A stretch of DNA of 64,000 bases, from positions 22,129 through 86,128 of the forward strand of contig DATKFG010000069.1 in the NCBI GenBank assembly GCA_035511515.1, in the 5' to 3' direction. The notes beneath the pieces are model-generated. The model saw only the letters and a list, made by a program, of their open reading frames with translations, made no database searches and had not been told where the DNA came from. Below, piece by piece: positions 1-9,498 of the stretch (positions are counted from its first letter, which is position 1; each line of letters opens with the position of its first letter). Both the position numbers and the translations under genes were made by a program. The stretch is from VBCK01 sp035511515. GTDB lineage: Bacteria > Pseudomonadota > Gammaproteobacteria > Burkholderiales > Burkholderiaceae_F.

Positions 1-1055
1 CGCCCGCGCTGCTGCACGCCATCACGGGCCGGCCCGCCTATACCGGCCTGTGGGACGAGCGGTTCGACCAGGGCATGGGGCACATCACGCTGTCGCGCGA
101 TGCCGATGCGCTGCTGGTGGCGCCGGCCACGGCCCATTTCATTGCCAAGCTGGCCCACGGCCTGAGCGATGACCTGCTGTCGACGTTGGCGCTGGCGCGC
201 CAGCGCGAGCGCTGCCGGCTGCTGGTGGCTCCGGCGATGAACGTGGAGATGTGGGAGCACCCGGCCACCGAGCGCAACGTGCGGGCGATCGAGGCCGACG
301 GCGCCGTGATCCTGGGTCCGGGCGTGGGCGACCAGGCCTGCGGCGAGGTCGGCAGCGGCCGCTTGCTGGAGCCGCTCGAGATCGTCGAGGAAGTGATCGC
401 CGCGTTCCAGTTCAAGTGCCTGCAGGGCCGGCGCGTGCTGGTCACCGCCGGGCCGACGTTCGAGGCGATCGACCCGGTGCGCGCCATCACGAACCGTTCC
501 TCAGGCAAGATGGGCTACGCGATCGCGCGCGCCGCGCGCGAGGCCGGCGCCGACGTGACGCTGGTGAGCGGCCCCACCGCGCTGGCGGCGCCGCGCGGCG
601 TGCGGCGCCTCGACGTGACCACGGCACGCCAGATGCACGAGGCGGTGATGGCGCAGGCCGGCGGTGCGGACGTGTTCGTCGCCGTGGCGGCCGTGGCCGA
701 CTGGCGCGCCGAGCGGCCCGTCGCGGCCAAGATGAAAAAGTCGGCCGCGTCCGAACCGCTGACGATCCGGTTCGTGCCCAACCCCGACATCCTGGCGGAG
801 GTGGCGGCGCTGCCGTCGCCGCCGTTTTGCGTCGGCTTCGCGGCCGAGAGCGAGCACCTGGTCGAGAACGCGCGCGCCAAGCTGGCCGCCAAGAAGCTGC
901 CGTTGGTCATCGCGAACCGGGCGCAGGACGCCATCGGCGCGGACGACAGCGAGCTGCTGCTGATCGACGAGCGCGCCAGCGTGACGCTGCCGCGCGCCAG
1001 CAAGCTGCAACAGGCGCGCCGGATCGTGGCCGACATCGCCGCACGGCTGGGGTGA
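1..1055 (+). CDS. coaBC: Phosphopantothenoylcysteine decarboxylase / phosphopantothenate-cysteine ligase (3' part)
   Basis: Bifunctional cytoplasmic enzyme of CoA synthesis: it joins cysteine to 4'-phosphopantothenate and decarboxylates the product. The reading frame is open from base 3, so the gene runs off the left edge; about 350 codons are present of the usual ~400. The CoaC flavoprotein half shows the MGHI histidine, the PAMN motif and the QACGE cysteine. These match the E. coli His75, Asn125 and Cys158 positions. The CoaB half begins at VLVTAGPTFEAIDPVR, continues with NRSSGKMGYA, and carries the KMKK lysine loop. All active-site elements inside the window are intact. dut follows 104 bp downstream, the common coaBC-dut order. 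The stop codon lies in a short inverted repeat (GGGGTGAGG / CCTCACCCC). Confidence 0.97.
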   Translation, partial: PALLHAITGRPAYTGLWDERFDQGMGHITLSRDADALLVAPATAHFIAKLAHGLSDDLLSTLALARQRERCRLLVAPAMNVEMWEHPATERNVRAIEADGAVILGPGVGDQACGEVGSGRLLEPLEIVEEVIAAFQFKCLQGRRVLVTAGPTFEAIDPVRAITNRSSGKMGYAIARAAREAGADVTLVSGPTALAAPRGVRRLDVTTARQMHEAVMAQAGGADVFVAVAAVADWRAERPVAAKMKKSAASEPLTIRFVPNPDILAEVAALPSPPFCVGFAAESEHLVENARAKLAAKKLPLVIANRAQDAIGADDSELLLIDERASVTLPRASKLQQARRIVADIAARLG

Positions 1056-1066
1056 GGCCGGTCGCT

Positions 1067-1111
1067 GCCCTCACCCCCTCCCCTCTCCCGCTGCGCGGGC
1101 GAGGGGCGACC
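1067..1111. repeat. Solo left end of a CCCTCACCCC-type intergenic repeat
   Basis: A 45-bp C-rich segment beginning GCCCTCACCCCCTCCCC and ending GCGAGGGGCGACC lies between coaBC and dut. It matches the segment at 56116-56160 at 44 of 45 positions. There it forms the left end of a larger nested inverted repeat. Only the left part is present here. Its CCTCACCCC also pairs with GGGGTGAGG at the coaBC stop, so it may form a hairpin at the end of the coaBC transcript. Confidence 0.7.
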
Positions 1112-1159
1112 CATCGCCGCAGTTCCGAAGTTGTTCCAAGGGGGCGGTGAGGGCGGTCG

Positions 1160-1606
1160 ATGAAGCTCGAGCTCAAGATCTTGGATGTGCGCTTGCGCCA
1201 GTCGCCGCCCGCCTACGCGACTGCCGGCTCGGCCGGGCTGGACCTGCGCGCCTGCATCGAGGCGCCGCTGCAACTGGCCCCTGGCGCCACCGCGCTGGTT
1301 CCGAGCGGAATCGCCATCCACCTGGGCGACCCCGGCTACTGCGCGCTGGTGCTGCCCCGATCGGGCCTGGGGCACCGCAACGGCATCGTGCTGGGCAACC
1401 TGGTCGGGTTGATCGACTCCGACTACCAGGGCCAGCTGATGGTGTCGCTGTGGAATCGCGGCAGCGAGCCGTTCGTGGTCCAACCGATGGACCGGATCGC
1501 CCAGCTGATCGTGGTTCCGGTGGTTCAGGTGGCGCTGAACGTGGTCGATTCGTTCGCCGCGAGCGAACGCGGTGCCGCAGGCTTCGGCAGCACGGGCGGG
1601 CGCTAG
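1160..1606 (+). CDS. dut: dUTP diphosphatase
   Basis: Hydrolyses dUTP to dUMP and pyrophosphate, which keeps uracil out of DNA and supplies the precursor of dTMP. The 148-residue length fits the homotrimeric family (E. coli 151). The five conserved motifs are present in order: [30 protein letters not shown], the segment around DRIAQL, and the C-terminal glycine-rich arm [11 protein letters not shown] that closes over the active site. The ATG at 1160 gives the usual family N-terminus. The stop codon is directly followed by the GTG of the next gene, so the two are probably co-transcribed. Confidence 0.97.
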   Translation: MKLELKILDVRLRQSPPAYATAGSAGLDLRACIEAPLQLAPGATALVPSGIAIHLGDPGYCALVLPRSGLGHRNGIVLGNLVGLIDSDYQGQLMVSLWNRGSEPFVVQPMDRIAQLIVVPVVQVALNVVDSFAASERGAAGFGSTGGR

Positions 1607-2359
1607 GTGATCGACACCCTGCTGCTGACCGCCGCGAAGATTTTTACCTTCGACGGAGGCAAGCCGCTCACGAATGCGAGCGGCTTTTTCTTCGCACGCG
1701 ACGGCCGCCTGCACCTGGTAACCAGCCGCCACGTGATGATCGATGAACCGAGCAAGCACTACCCCGACCGCATCCAGGTCGAGCTGCACGTCGACCCGGA
1801 CAACATCGCCCGTTCGACCGGCTTTGGCATACCGCTGTACCGCGACGGCAAGAGCCTGTGGGTCCAGGGGCGCGACGCGGCCGGGGAGATCGACGTGGCG
1901 CTGATCGAATTGGACCGCTCCGCGATGCCGGCGAGCACGGTCTATCGTGCCTTCACCCCGGAGCACCTGTACCGACCCGGCAGTCGCGTCGAGATCGGCA
2001 GCCCGCTGCTGGTACTGGGATTCCCGCTGGGTTTTCACGACACCCTGCACCATCTGCCGGTGGCGCGCCAGACCGGTCTTGCTTCCTCCTTTGGCATGCG
2101 CTTTCAGGGCGAGGGCTATTTCCTGACCGATGCGCGCACGCACCGCGGCGACAGCGGCGCGCCCGTGGTCATGCGCATCGCCGAGCCGGATAAGGTGCAC
2201 GGGGATCTGCCCTGGCGCCTGCTCGGAATCCACTCGGGGCGGCTCGACATGCTCACGCGCGACCGCAGCGTGGACGAAGCGCTGGGACTGAACTGCGCCT
2301 GGTACGCCGACGTGCTGATGACGCTGACGCAGGCACCGAGGCCCACGCCGGCACCGTAA
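1607..2359 (+). CDS. Trypsin-like serine peptidase domain protein
   Basis: A 250-residue protein with the layout of a chymotrypsin-fold serine protease. The triad is visible as His42 (TSRHV), Asp96 (EIDVALIEL) and Ser183 (HRGDSGAPV), in the right order and spacing. No signal peptide or membrane segment is seen and there is no PDZ domain, unlike DegP/HtrA. It is therefore predicted to be cytoplasmic. It begins with GTG immediately after the dut stop codon with no gap, so translation is probably coupled. Substrates are unknown. The catalytic residues suggest an active peptidase, but that is inference; some family members act only as binding domains. Confidence 0.8.
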   Translation: MIDTLLLTAAKIFTFDGGKPLTNASGFFFARDGRLHLVTSRHVMIDEPSKHYPDRIQVELHVDPDNIARSTGFGIPLYRDGKSLWVQGRDAAGEIDVALIELDRSAMPASTVYRAFTPEHLYRPGSRVEIGSPLLVLGFPLGFHDTLHHLPVARQTGLASSFGMRFQGEGYFLTDARTHRGDSGAPVVMRIAEPDKVHGDLPWRLLGIHSGRLDMLTRDRSVDEALGLNCAWYADVLMTLTQAPRPTPAP

Positions 2360-2389
2360 TTATCGATCGATTCGTTCGAGGAGGCGCTG

Positions 2390-3073
2390 ATGAGGGCGAT
2401 TGGATGGGGACCCATTGTGGCGGCAGCCTGCGCGATGGCCGCCGGATGCTCAACCGTAAAGCTCACTGCCGGGGCCGAACAGGTCAAGGTCACTCGCGAT
2501 GCCGCCGAGGTGGCGACTTGCACCTCGCTCGGCAACGTCAGCACGCCGTCGTCGATGCTGACGGACCCCGACGCGGAACGTCAAATGCAGAATGAGACAC
2601 TCGGCATCGGCGGCAACGTATTGCTTCTGACCACAGCGTGGAGCAGAACCGGTATGGCCTATCGGTGCGGCGACGCAGGCACGCCGGCCGCCGGGACGTC
2701 TCCCGGCCGGACGGCTGCCGCGCCAGCGGCCAAAGCCGTGCCGGCGCCGAATGAAATCGTCCAGGCCCAGCTGGACGCCTACAACCGCCATGACCTGGAA
2801 ACCTTCCTGAGCTTGTATGCGGACGACGCGCAGATTTTCGACTATCCGGATCAGCCCATGATGGCGGGCAAGGACGCGATGCGCGAGCGCTACCGCAAGC
2901 TGTTCGACTCCTCGCCGCAATTGCACGCCGCGGTCCTGCATCGCATCGTGTTTTATCGGTTCGTGGTCGACCAGGAGACGGTCACGGGTCGCCAGGACGG
3001 CCAGATCGAGGCCGTCGCGGTCTACGAGATCAAGGACGGCCGGATCGTTCGGGTCACGTTCCTGCGCCGGTGA
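2390..3073 (+). CDS. Lipoprotein with N-terminal DUF4156-like and C-terminal SnoaL-like domains
   Basis: The N-terminus is a lipoprotein signal with a lipobox ending MAAGC (Cys20). Residues ~24-95 contain VKVTRDAAEV, CTSLGNVS and AYRC and resemble small DUF4156-type lipoproteins. The same pattern occurs in the gene at 61373-61678. A Pro/Ala linker (~96-120) leads to a ~100-residue SnoaL/NTF2-like domain starting near QAQLDAYNRHDLETFLSLYA. That fold often forms small-molecule pockets or enzymes, but the motif alone gives no substrate. A strong ribosome site (GAGGAGGCG) precedes the ATG. The two domains in one chain may reflect a fusion. Function is unknown; an envelope location is predicted from the lipobox. 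Confidence 0.8.
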   Translation: MRAIGWGPIVAAACAMAAGCSTVKLTAGAEQVKVTRDAAEVATCTSLGNVSTPSSMLTDPDAERQMQNETLGIGGNVLLLTTAWSRTGMAYRCGDAGTPAAGTSPGRTAAAPAAKAVPAPNEIVQAQLDAYNRHDLETFLSLYADDAQIFDYPDQPMMAGKDAMRERYRKLFDSSPQLHAAVLHRIVFYRFVVDQETVTGRQDGQIEAVAVYEIKDGRIVRVTFLRR

Positions 3074-3076
3074 CGA

Positions 3077-3559
3077 CTATCCACCCTGATGCGCTGGCCC
3101 TTGCGTGAGGGCCAGTGTCATGAAGCAACTGTACGGATCGAGGACATAGTCGCCGAACGGGCCGGTGCCGACAAATCCGAAGCGGGCGTAAAGGGCGCGG
3201 GCGGGGGCAAAGGCGTCCATCGAACCCGTTTCCAGGCTGAGGCGACGGTAGCAACGCGAGCGCGCCTCCTCCAGGATATGCGCCAGCAGCCGCGCCGCCA
3301 CTCCGCGACGCCGATGTTGCTGCGCCGTGTGCATCGACTTTATCTCGCCATGCAACGGATCGAGCTCCTTCAGAGCGCCGCATCCCAGCAAAGTGGCGCC
3401 GTCCCATGCGGTCCAGAAGGTGATGTCGGGCGATCGCAGCGCGTCCAGGTCCAGCGCATGAATGCTCTCGGGGGGTGACCACTTGCGGGAGTTTTCCAGG
3501 TGAGCCCGAAGCAGCTGGGCGATCTGCGGTCCTCGCAGGTCGTCCACGCGAATCTGCAT
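3077..3559 (-). CDS. GNAT-family N-acetyltransferase
   Basis: A 160-residue single-domain acetyltransferase. Acetyl-CoA binding is indicated by the motif-A loop (QHRRRGVAARLL, about residues 80-91), followed by a long helix and the LYARFGFVGTGPF segment typical of the motif-B region. It resembles putative acetyltransferases of the ElaA/YjgM type that act on small amines or peptides, but the acceptor cannot be inferred. It converges with the preceding lipoprotein gene, the two stops being 3 bp apart. It lies just downstream of the DUF2147 gene on the same strand. Confidence 0.88.
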   Translation of the reverse strand: MQIRVDDLRGPQIAQLLRAHLENSRKWSPPESIHALDLDALRSPDITFWTAWDGATLLGCGALKELDPLHGEIKSMHTAQQHRRRGVAARLLAHILEEARSRCYRRLSLETGSMDAFAPARALYARFGFVGTGPFGDYVLDPYSCFMTLALTQGPAHQGG

Positions 3560-3576
3560 TTCGCGTCAGGGCGCCG

Positions 3577-4080
3577 CTACTGGGCGCGCAGCCAGGTCTG
3601 GGTGCGGCCCAGCAGCGAGATGCCGATATACCCGCGCACCTCCAGCTTGCGGCCCGAATCGACGGCGCGGACCCGGCATCGATAGATCGAACCGTTGTCC
3701 GGATCGAGGATCTCGCCGCCGCCCCAATGATCGCCCTGGCGGTGCAGGCCGGTCATGATGGTCATGCCGATCTTGCGCTGGTTCTTGCGCTCGCCCGGGC
3801 ACTTGGTGCACAGCTCGTTCGGATCGTCGCCCGGCATGCCGCGCTCGATCACGCCGCGCAGCTCCTCGCCCACCAGCGCGACGCGAATGTAGCCCTCGGG
3901 CTTGCCGGTTTTGTCGCTGATCGTCTGCCACAGGCCGACTTCGGCAGGCAAACCCTCCGAAGCCGCCGCTTCGGCGAAAGCCGGCGCGGGGGCGAGGCAG
4001 GGTGCGCCGGCCAACCCCAACGCCGCAAGGACAGACAACAGCGGGCCCCGCAGGGCCCGCAACGGGTGCAGCGCGCGCAC
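3577..4080 (-). CDS. DUF2147 domain exported protein
   Basis: A 167-residue protein with an N-terminal signal peptide (basic MRALHPLRALRG, hydrophobic core, AFAEA cleavage region near residue 36). The mature part has the DUF2147 pattern: GLWQTISDKTGKPEGYIRV, a paired-cysteine segment LCTKCPGERKNQ, the GEILDPDNGSIYRC motif, and a C-terminal GYIGISLLGRTQTW. Members are predicted periplasmic or outer-membrane beta-rich proteins with no established biochemical role. It starts 8 bp after the clpA stop on the same strand and may be read through from the clp operon. Confidence 0.85.
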   Translation of the reverse strand: MRALHPLRALRGPLLSVLAALGLAGAPCLAPAPAFAEAAASEGLPAEVGLWQTISDKTGKPEGYIRVALVGEELRGVIERGMPGDDPNELCTKCPGERKNQRKIGMTIMTGLHRQGDHWGGGEILDPDNGSIYRCRVRAVDSGRKLEVRGYIGISLLGRTQTWLRAQ

Positions 4081-4088
4081 CGGCGCCG

Positions 4089-6398
4089 CTACTCGGACAG
4101 CACCGGCTCGCCGCGCTCCGGCTGCGGCGCGTCGCCGTTGTCGGCCGGGGGAAAGTCCAGCTTGACCGCGCCGCTTTCGTCGACGTCCACGTCGACCTTG
4201 CCGCCGTTGACCAGCTTGCCGAACAGCAGCTCGTCGGCCAGCGCCCGGCGCACCGTATCCTGGATCAGGCGCGCCATCGGGCGCGCGCCCATCACCGGAT
4301 CGAAGCCCTTCTTCGCCAGGTAGCTGCGCAGCGCCTCGCTGAAGGTGACGTCGACCTTCTTCTCGTGCAACTGCTCTTCCAGCTGCATCAGGAACTTGTC
4401 GACCACGCGCAGGATCACCTGCTCGTCCAGCGCCCGGAAGCTGATGATCGCGTCCAGTCGGTTGCGGAACTCGGGCGAGAACATGCGCCGGATCTCGGCC
4501 ATTTCATCGCCGGGGGCGCGGCTCTGTCCGAAGCCGATCGCCCCCTTCTGCAACGCCTCGGCGCCCGCGTTGGTGGTCATGATCACGATCACGTTGCGGA
4601 AGTCCGCCTTGCGGCCGTTGTTGTCGGTCAGCGTGCCGTGGTCCATCACCTGCAACAGGATGTTGAAGATGTCCATGTGCGCCTTCTCGATCTCGTCGAG
4701 CAGCAGCACCGAATGGGGCTTTTTCGAAATGGCCTCCGTCAGCAGCCCGCCCTGGTCGAAGCCCACGTACCCGGGCGGCGCGCCGATCAGGCGGCTCACC
4801 GCGTGGCGCTCCATGTACTCGGACATGTCGAAGCGGATCAGCTCGATGCCCAGCGTAAAGGCGAGCTGACGCGCCACCTCGGTCTTGCCCACCCCGGTCG
4901 GACCCGAGAACAGGAACGCGCCGATGGGTTTTTCGGGCCGCCCCAGGCCCGAGCGGGCCATCTTGATCGCCGCGGCCAGCGCATCGATCGCCTCGTCCTG
5001 CCCGAACACGACGTTCTTGAGGTTCCGATCCAGGTTTTTCAGCTGGGTGCGATCGTCGGTTGACACCGTCTGCGGCGGAATGCGCGCGATCTTGGCGATG
5101 ATGTCCTCGACCTCGTTCTTGCCGACCGTCTTCTTGCGTTTGTTCACCGGCAGGATCCGCTGGGCCGCCCCGGCCTCGTCGATCACGTCGATCGCCTTGT
5201 CCGGCAGGTGGCGGTCGTTGATGTAGCGGGCCGACAGCTCCGCGGCCGCGGTGATCGCGCCGGTGGAGTACTTCACCCCGTGGTGTTCCTCGAAGCGGGA
5301 CTTCAGGCCCTTCAAGATCTCGATCGTCTGCTGCACCGTCGGCTCGGTGACGTCGATCTTCTGGAAACGCCGCGACAGCGCGTGGTCCTTCTCGAATATC
5401 CCGCGGTACTCGTTGTAGGTGGTGGCCCCGATGCACTTGAGCTGCCCGGTCGACAGCGCCGGCTTGAGCAGGTTCGAGGCGTCCAGCGTGCCGCCGGAGG
5501 CCGACCCGGCTCCGATCAGCGTATGGATCTCGTCGATGAACAGGATTGCGTTGTGGCTCGCCTTCAGCTGCTTCAGCACGGCCTTCAGGCGCTGCTCGAA
5601 GTCGCCCCGGTACTTGGTTCCGGCCAGCAACGCGCCCATGTCCAGCGAGTGCACGGTGGCCTTCTCCAGGATCTCGGGCACCTCGCCCTTGAAGATGCGC
5701 CAGGCCAGGCCCTCGGCGATGGCGGTCTTGCCCACCCCGGCCTCGCCCACCAGCAGGGGGTTGTTCTTGCGCCGGCGGCACAGCACCTGAATCACGCGCT
5801 CCACTTCGGGCTCGCGGCCGATCAGCGGGTCGATCTTGCCGTCCCGCGCCAGCACGTTCAGGTTCTGGGTGTATTGCTCCAGCGGCGAGCTCTGCTCGCG
5901 GCCTTCCGGGCTTTCCGAGTCCTGATCGCCCTGGGTCTTGGCCTTTTCCTCGCCCTGCGGCGCCTTGGTGATGCCGTGTGAGATGTAATTGACCACGTCC
6001 AGCCGCGTCACGCCCTGCTGGTGCAGGTAGTAGACCGCGTGGGAATCCTTCTCGCCGAATATGGCCACCAGCACGTTGGCGCCGGTAACTTCCTTCTTGC
6101 CGTTGGAGGTGGACTGCACGTGCATGATCGCGCGCTGGATCACGCGCTGGAAACCGAGCGTGGGCTGGGTGTCGGCCTCCGAGCTTTGCGGCAGCACCGG
6201 CGTGTTGTCGGAGACGAAGTTCTGCAGGCTCTTGCGCAGGTCCTCGATGTTGCAGGCGCAGGCCCGCAGCACTTCGGCGGCCGACGGGTTGTCCAGCAGG
6301 GCGAGCAGCAGGTGCTCGACCGTGATGAATTCGTGTCGCGCCTGACGGGCCTCGACGAAGGCCATGTGCAAGCTGACTTCCAGTTCCTGCGCGATCAT
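4089..6398 (-). CDS. clpA: ATP-dependent Clp protease ATP-binding subunit ClpA
   Basis: AAA+ unfoldase that feeds substrates, including N-degron proteins delivered by ClpS, into the ClpP chamber. The protein is 769 residues, close to E. coli ClpA (758). It has an N-terminal Clp-N repeat domain (from [13 protein letters not shown]), a first AAA module with Walker [10 protein letters not shown], and a second with GPTGVGKTE and the sensor region. An upstream in-frame ATG would add 34 unrelated residues and overlap clpS coding. The ATG at 6398 overlaps the clpS stop in an ATGA junction, so I chose it. clpP is not in this window. Confidence 0.97.
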   Translation of the reverse strand: MIAQELEVSLHMAFVEARQARHEFITVEHLLLALLDNPSAAEVLRACACNIEDLRKSLQNFVSDNTPVLPQSSEADTQPTLGFQRVIQRAIMHVQSTSNGKKEVTGANVLVAIFGEKDSHAVYYLHQQGVTRLDVVNYISHGITKAPQGEEKAKTQGDQDSESPEGREQSSPLEQYTQNLNVLARDGKIDPLIGREPEVERVIQVLCRRRKNNPLLVGEAGVGKTAIAEGLAWRIFKGEVPEILEKATVHSLDMGALLAGTKYRGDFEQRLKAVLKQLKASHNAILFIDEIHTLIGAGSASGGTLDASNLLKPALSTGQLKCIGATTYNEYRGIFEKDHALSRRFQKIDVTEPTVQQTIEILKGLKSRFEEHHGVKYSTGAITAAAELSARYINDRHLPDKAIDVIDEAGAAQRILPVNKRKKTVGKNEVEDIIAKIARIPPQTVSTDDRTQLKNLDRNLKNVVFGQDEAIDALAAAIKMARSGLGRPEKPIGAFLFSGPTGVGKTEVARQLAFTLGIELIRFDMSEYMERHAVSRLIGAPPGYVGFDQGGLLTEAISKKPHSVLLLDEIEKAHMDIFNILLQVMDHGTLTDNNGRKADFRNVIVIMTTNAGAEALQKGAIGFGQSRAPGDEMAEIRRMFSPEFRNRLDAIISFRALDEQVILRVVDKFLMQLEEQLHEKKVDVTFSEALRSYLAKKGFDPVMGARPMARLIQDTVRRALADELLFGKLVNGGKVDVDVDESGAVKLDFPPADNGDAPQPERGEPVLSE

Positions 6399-6703
6399 GC
6401 TTCCTCCATCACGCACTGCAACGGGTGCTGGTGCTGCCGTGAATAACTGCAAACCTGCTCGACCTTGCTGGCCGCCAGATCTCTCGGATAGACGCCGCAC
6501 ACGCCGCGGCCCTCATGGTGCACTTTCAGCATGATCTGAGTCGCCTGCTCGCGACCTTTGCCGAAGAACTTCTGCAACACGCCCACCACAAACTCCATCG
6601 GGGTGAAATCGTCGTTCAGCAGAACGACCTGATACATCGGTGGTGGCTTGACTCGAGAAGCCTGCTTCTCGGCCACCGTTCCTTCGCCGACCTGATGGCT
6701 CAT
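6395..6703 (-). CDS. clpS: ATP-dependent Clp protease adaptor ClpS
   Basis: A 102-residue adaptor that binds proteins with N-terminal destabilising residues and hands them to ClpA. The core is intact: [17 protein letters not shown] (the hydrophobic N-degron pocket), the [14 protein letters not shown] loop and a C-terminal helix. The N-terminal ~20 residues are variable and hydrophilic, as in the family. The stop codon overlaps the clpA start by 4 bp, indicating translational coupling. A long non-coding region separates it from the divergent cold-shock gene. Confidence 0.97.
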   Translation of the reverse strand: MSHQVGEGTVAEKQASRVKPPPMYQVVLLNDDFTPMEFVVGVLQKFFGKGREQATQIMLKVHHEGRGVCGVYPRDLAASKVEQVCSYSRQHQHPLQCVMEEA

Positions 6704-7185
6704 ACGCGCATTGTAGAAAACTCAGCGCATCCCGGCGTTGGGCATTACGCGGTCAATCATAAGTGAATTCGGCGTAGCTTCGGACCCCCTAGACCGCACG
6801 AATGAATCAGACAAACGGCAGATAATTCCGTTCCTGCGGCGCGCCGCCCTTCGCCCGTGGCCGATGTCCGTAGTTTCAGACGACCGCGGCCGGCCTTATG
6901 CCTGCGTTTCGGGCCCCAAGCCGGGTGTTTTCAACCGATACGCCACGCCAACCGGGCGCCGGAAAACGCGGCATCCGTGAGAGCAAGCACCTCGTTGACG
7001 GGTCTTGACGCTAACCCGCATTGTCCGAAAAATCCCGCAATCCCGTACGCGCGTCGGACTCCGAGGCGTGGTGCGACGCGCCGGCCACCGCCGGTGGGCC
7101 GGCGGGATACGTAGGCCGAGTAGGAGGGGAAAGCATTACGCGGAACGCCGCCTCGGCCGATTTATGGCTGCGAGAAGGAAAACAA
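6704..7185. other. 482-bp non-coding region between clpS and the cold-shock gene
   Basis: No convincing gene is seen here. The short frames lack family signatures and good start sites. The region must hold the clpS promoter (minus) and the csp promoter and leader (plus). Two TTGACG hexamers at 6995-7000 and 7005-7010 are possible -35 boxes. The second has AAAAAT (7028-7033) at 17-bp spacing. If used, this promoter would give the csp mRNA a leader of about 145 nt, in line with the long structured leaders of cspA-type genes. The assignment is tentative. Confidence 0.4.
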
Positions 7186-7392
7186 ATGGCAACGGGTATT
7201 GTGAAGTGGTTTAACGACGCGAAGGGGTACGGGTTTATCACGCCGGACGACGGCGGCGAGGATCTGTTTGCCCATTTTTCTGCAATCCAGGTCACCGGAT
7301 TCAAGACGCTTAAGGAAGGCCAGAAAGTGGCCTTTGAGGTCGTTCAGGGGCCGAAAGGCAAACAAGCCTCTAACATCACGCCGAACGGCTGA
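7186..7392 (+). CDS. Cold-shock domain protein (CspA family)
   Basis: A 68-residue single cold-shock domain protein that binds single-stranded nucleic acid and acts as an RNA chaperone. RNP1 (KGYGFITP) and RNP2 (LFAHFSAI) are both present, after the family start [10 protein letters not shown]. The frame is open upstream for 55 codons. The ATG at 7186 is chosen because it gives the canonical N-terminus and follows an AGAAGGAAA ribosome site. A strong intrinsic terminator follows. Paralogues are usual in this group, so no specific csp letter is assigned. Confidence 0.95.
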   Translation: MATGIVKWFNDAKGYGFITPDDGGEDLFAHFSAIQVTGFKTLKEGQKVAFEVVQGPKGKQASNITPNG

Positions 7393-7412
7393 TAGGCGCG
7401 CGTCGCGAAAAG

Positions 7413-7436
7413 GCCCCGCTCGCGGGGCTTTTTTTT
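7413..7436 (+). terminator. Rho-independent terminator after the cold-shock gene
   Basis: A perfect 7-bp GC stem (GCCCCGC / GCGGGGC) with a 2-nt loop is followed by eight T residues. It begins 21 bp after the csp stop. It is the clearest classical terminator in the window and should also protect the convergent icd gene from read-through. Confidence 0.92.
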
Positions 7437-7458
7437 CGGCTTTTTGGCCGCAGCGGCC

Positions 7459-8706
<1,248 letters not shown>

Positions 8707-8899
8707 GGCGTCTCCCGAAGCGGCGGATTGATGCGGGTGCCCCGACGGCACGCGGCGGGCGCATCTGCGGGCACGGCGAGTTTAGCGCTGACGCCGCCTT
8801 GCTGGACCTCGATCGGGACGGCCTCGATTGCGATCCCGGCGCGTTTCGATATCCTGCTGCGTCCGCCCGCAAGGCGATCATCCGTCCGCCCGATCGCGC

Positions 8900-9358
8900 A
8901 TGAACCTGTCCAAGCTGATCGCCGCCGCCATGGCGCTGCTGGCCGCGCTGGCGGCCCTGGCCCAGGCGGGCGGCCGCACACTGCCGACCCGACCGCTGAC
9001 CGCCGGCGTGCACCTGATCACGGCCGAAGTCGCCGCCGATGAGCAGGCGCGTGAAACCGGCCTGATGTTCCGCCACGGGCTGGAGCCCAACCACGGCATG
9101 CTGTTCGTGTTCGATCCAGCCATGAAGGCCTGCATGTGGATGCGCAACACGCTGATACCGCTGTCGGTGGCGTTCATCGACCGCGATGGCCGTGTCGTGA
9201 ATATCGAGGAGATGCAGGCCAACACCGACCAGGTGCACTGCGCCCGCCACGAGGTGCCGTTCGCGCTCGAAATGGCGCACGGCTGGTTCTCCGAGCGCGG
9301 CCTGCGGCCCGGGCAGACCGTGATCGGGGGACTGCCGCAAGCCCAGGCTTCGAAATAG
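8900..9358 (+). CDS. DUF192 family exported protein
   Basis: A 152-residue protein with a signal peptide (MNLSKLIAAAMALLAALAAL, cleavage near residue 23). It is followed by a complete DUF192 domain: RETGLMFRHGLEPNHGMLFVF, MKACMWMRNTLIPLSVAFID and a C-terminal GQTVIGG. The family is a small beta-barrel fold with no agreed function. The ATG at 8900 is chosen because it starts the signal peptide directly. The gene diverges from icd across a 193-bp spacer that should carry both promoters. Confidence 0.88.
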   Translation: MNLSKLIAAAMALLAALAALAQAGGRTLPTRPLTAGVHLITAEVAADEQARETGLMFRHGLEPNHGMLFVFDPAMKACMWMRNTLIPLSVAFIDRDGRVVNIEEMQANTDQVHCARHEVPFALEMAHGWFSERGLRPGQTVIGGLPQAQASK

Positions 9359-9392
9359 GCCAATAGGGCCTTCTCCCGCGCGCCGCGATCCT

Positions 9393-9450
9393 CACCCTGC
9401 TTCGCCGGGCTTACACCCTGCTTCGCCGGGCTTAGCCCGGCTACGCAGGG
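9393..9450. repeat. REP-like hairpin with a 21-bp tandem duplication
   Basis: A 21-bp unit starting CACCCTGCTTCGCCGGGC is present twice in perfect tandem (9393-9413 and 9414-9434). The second copy pairs with GCCCGGCTACGCAGGGTG (9433-9450) to form an imperfect hairpin with mismatches only in the TTCGC/GCTAC core. The same CCCTSC-core-GSAGGG plan is found at 10209, 32039 and 50104-50236. It lies between the convergent DUF192 and PuuD-like genes. Confidence 0.75.
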
Positions 9451-9498
9451 TGATGACCTCAGCCTCTGCCGCTGACGCGGCAGAGGCTGAGGTCATCA
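9451..9498. terminator. Perfect 22-bp-stem palindrome at the end of convergent genes
   Basis: The arms 9451-9472 and 9477-9498 are perfect reverse complements, with a 4-nt TGAC loop. No T-run is present, but a stem this long should fold strongly in RNA from either strand. It contains the stop codon of the minus-strand PuuD-like gene (9496-9498). It probably acts as a bidirectional transcript end or as 3'-end protection. A repeat-element origin is also possible. Confidence 0.6.

Noticed and set aside
515..2233. 572-codon minus-strand frame across coaBC, dut and the peptidase
   Set aside because: Crosses three well-supported genes and has no family pattern.
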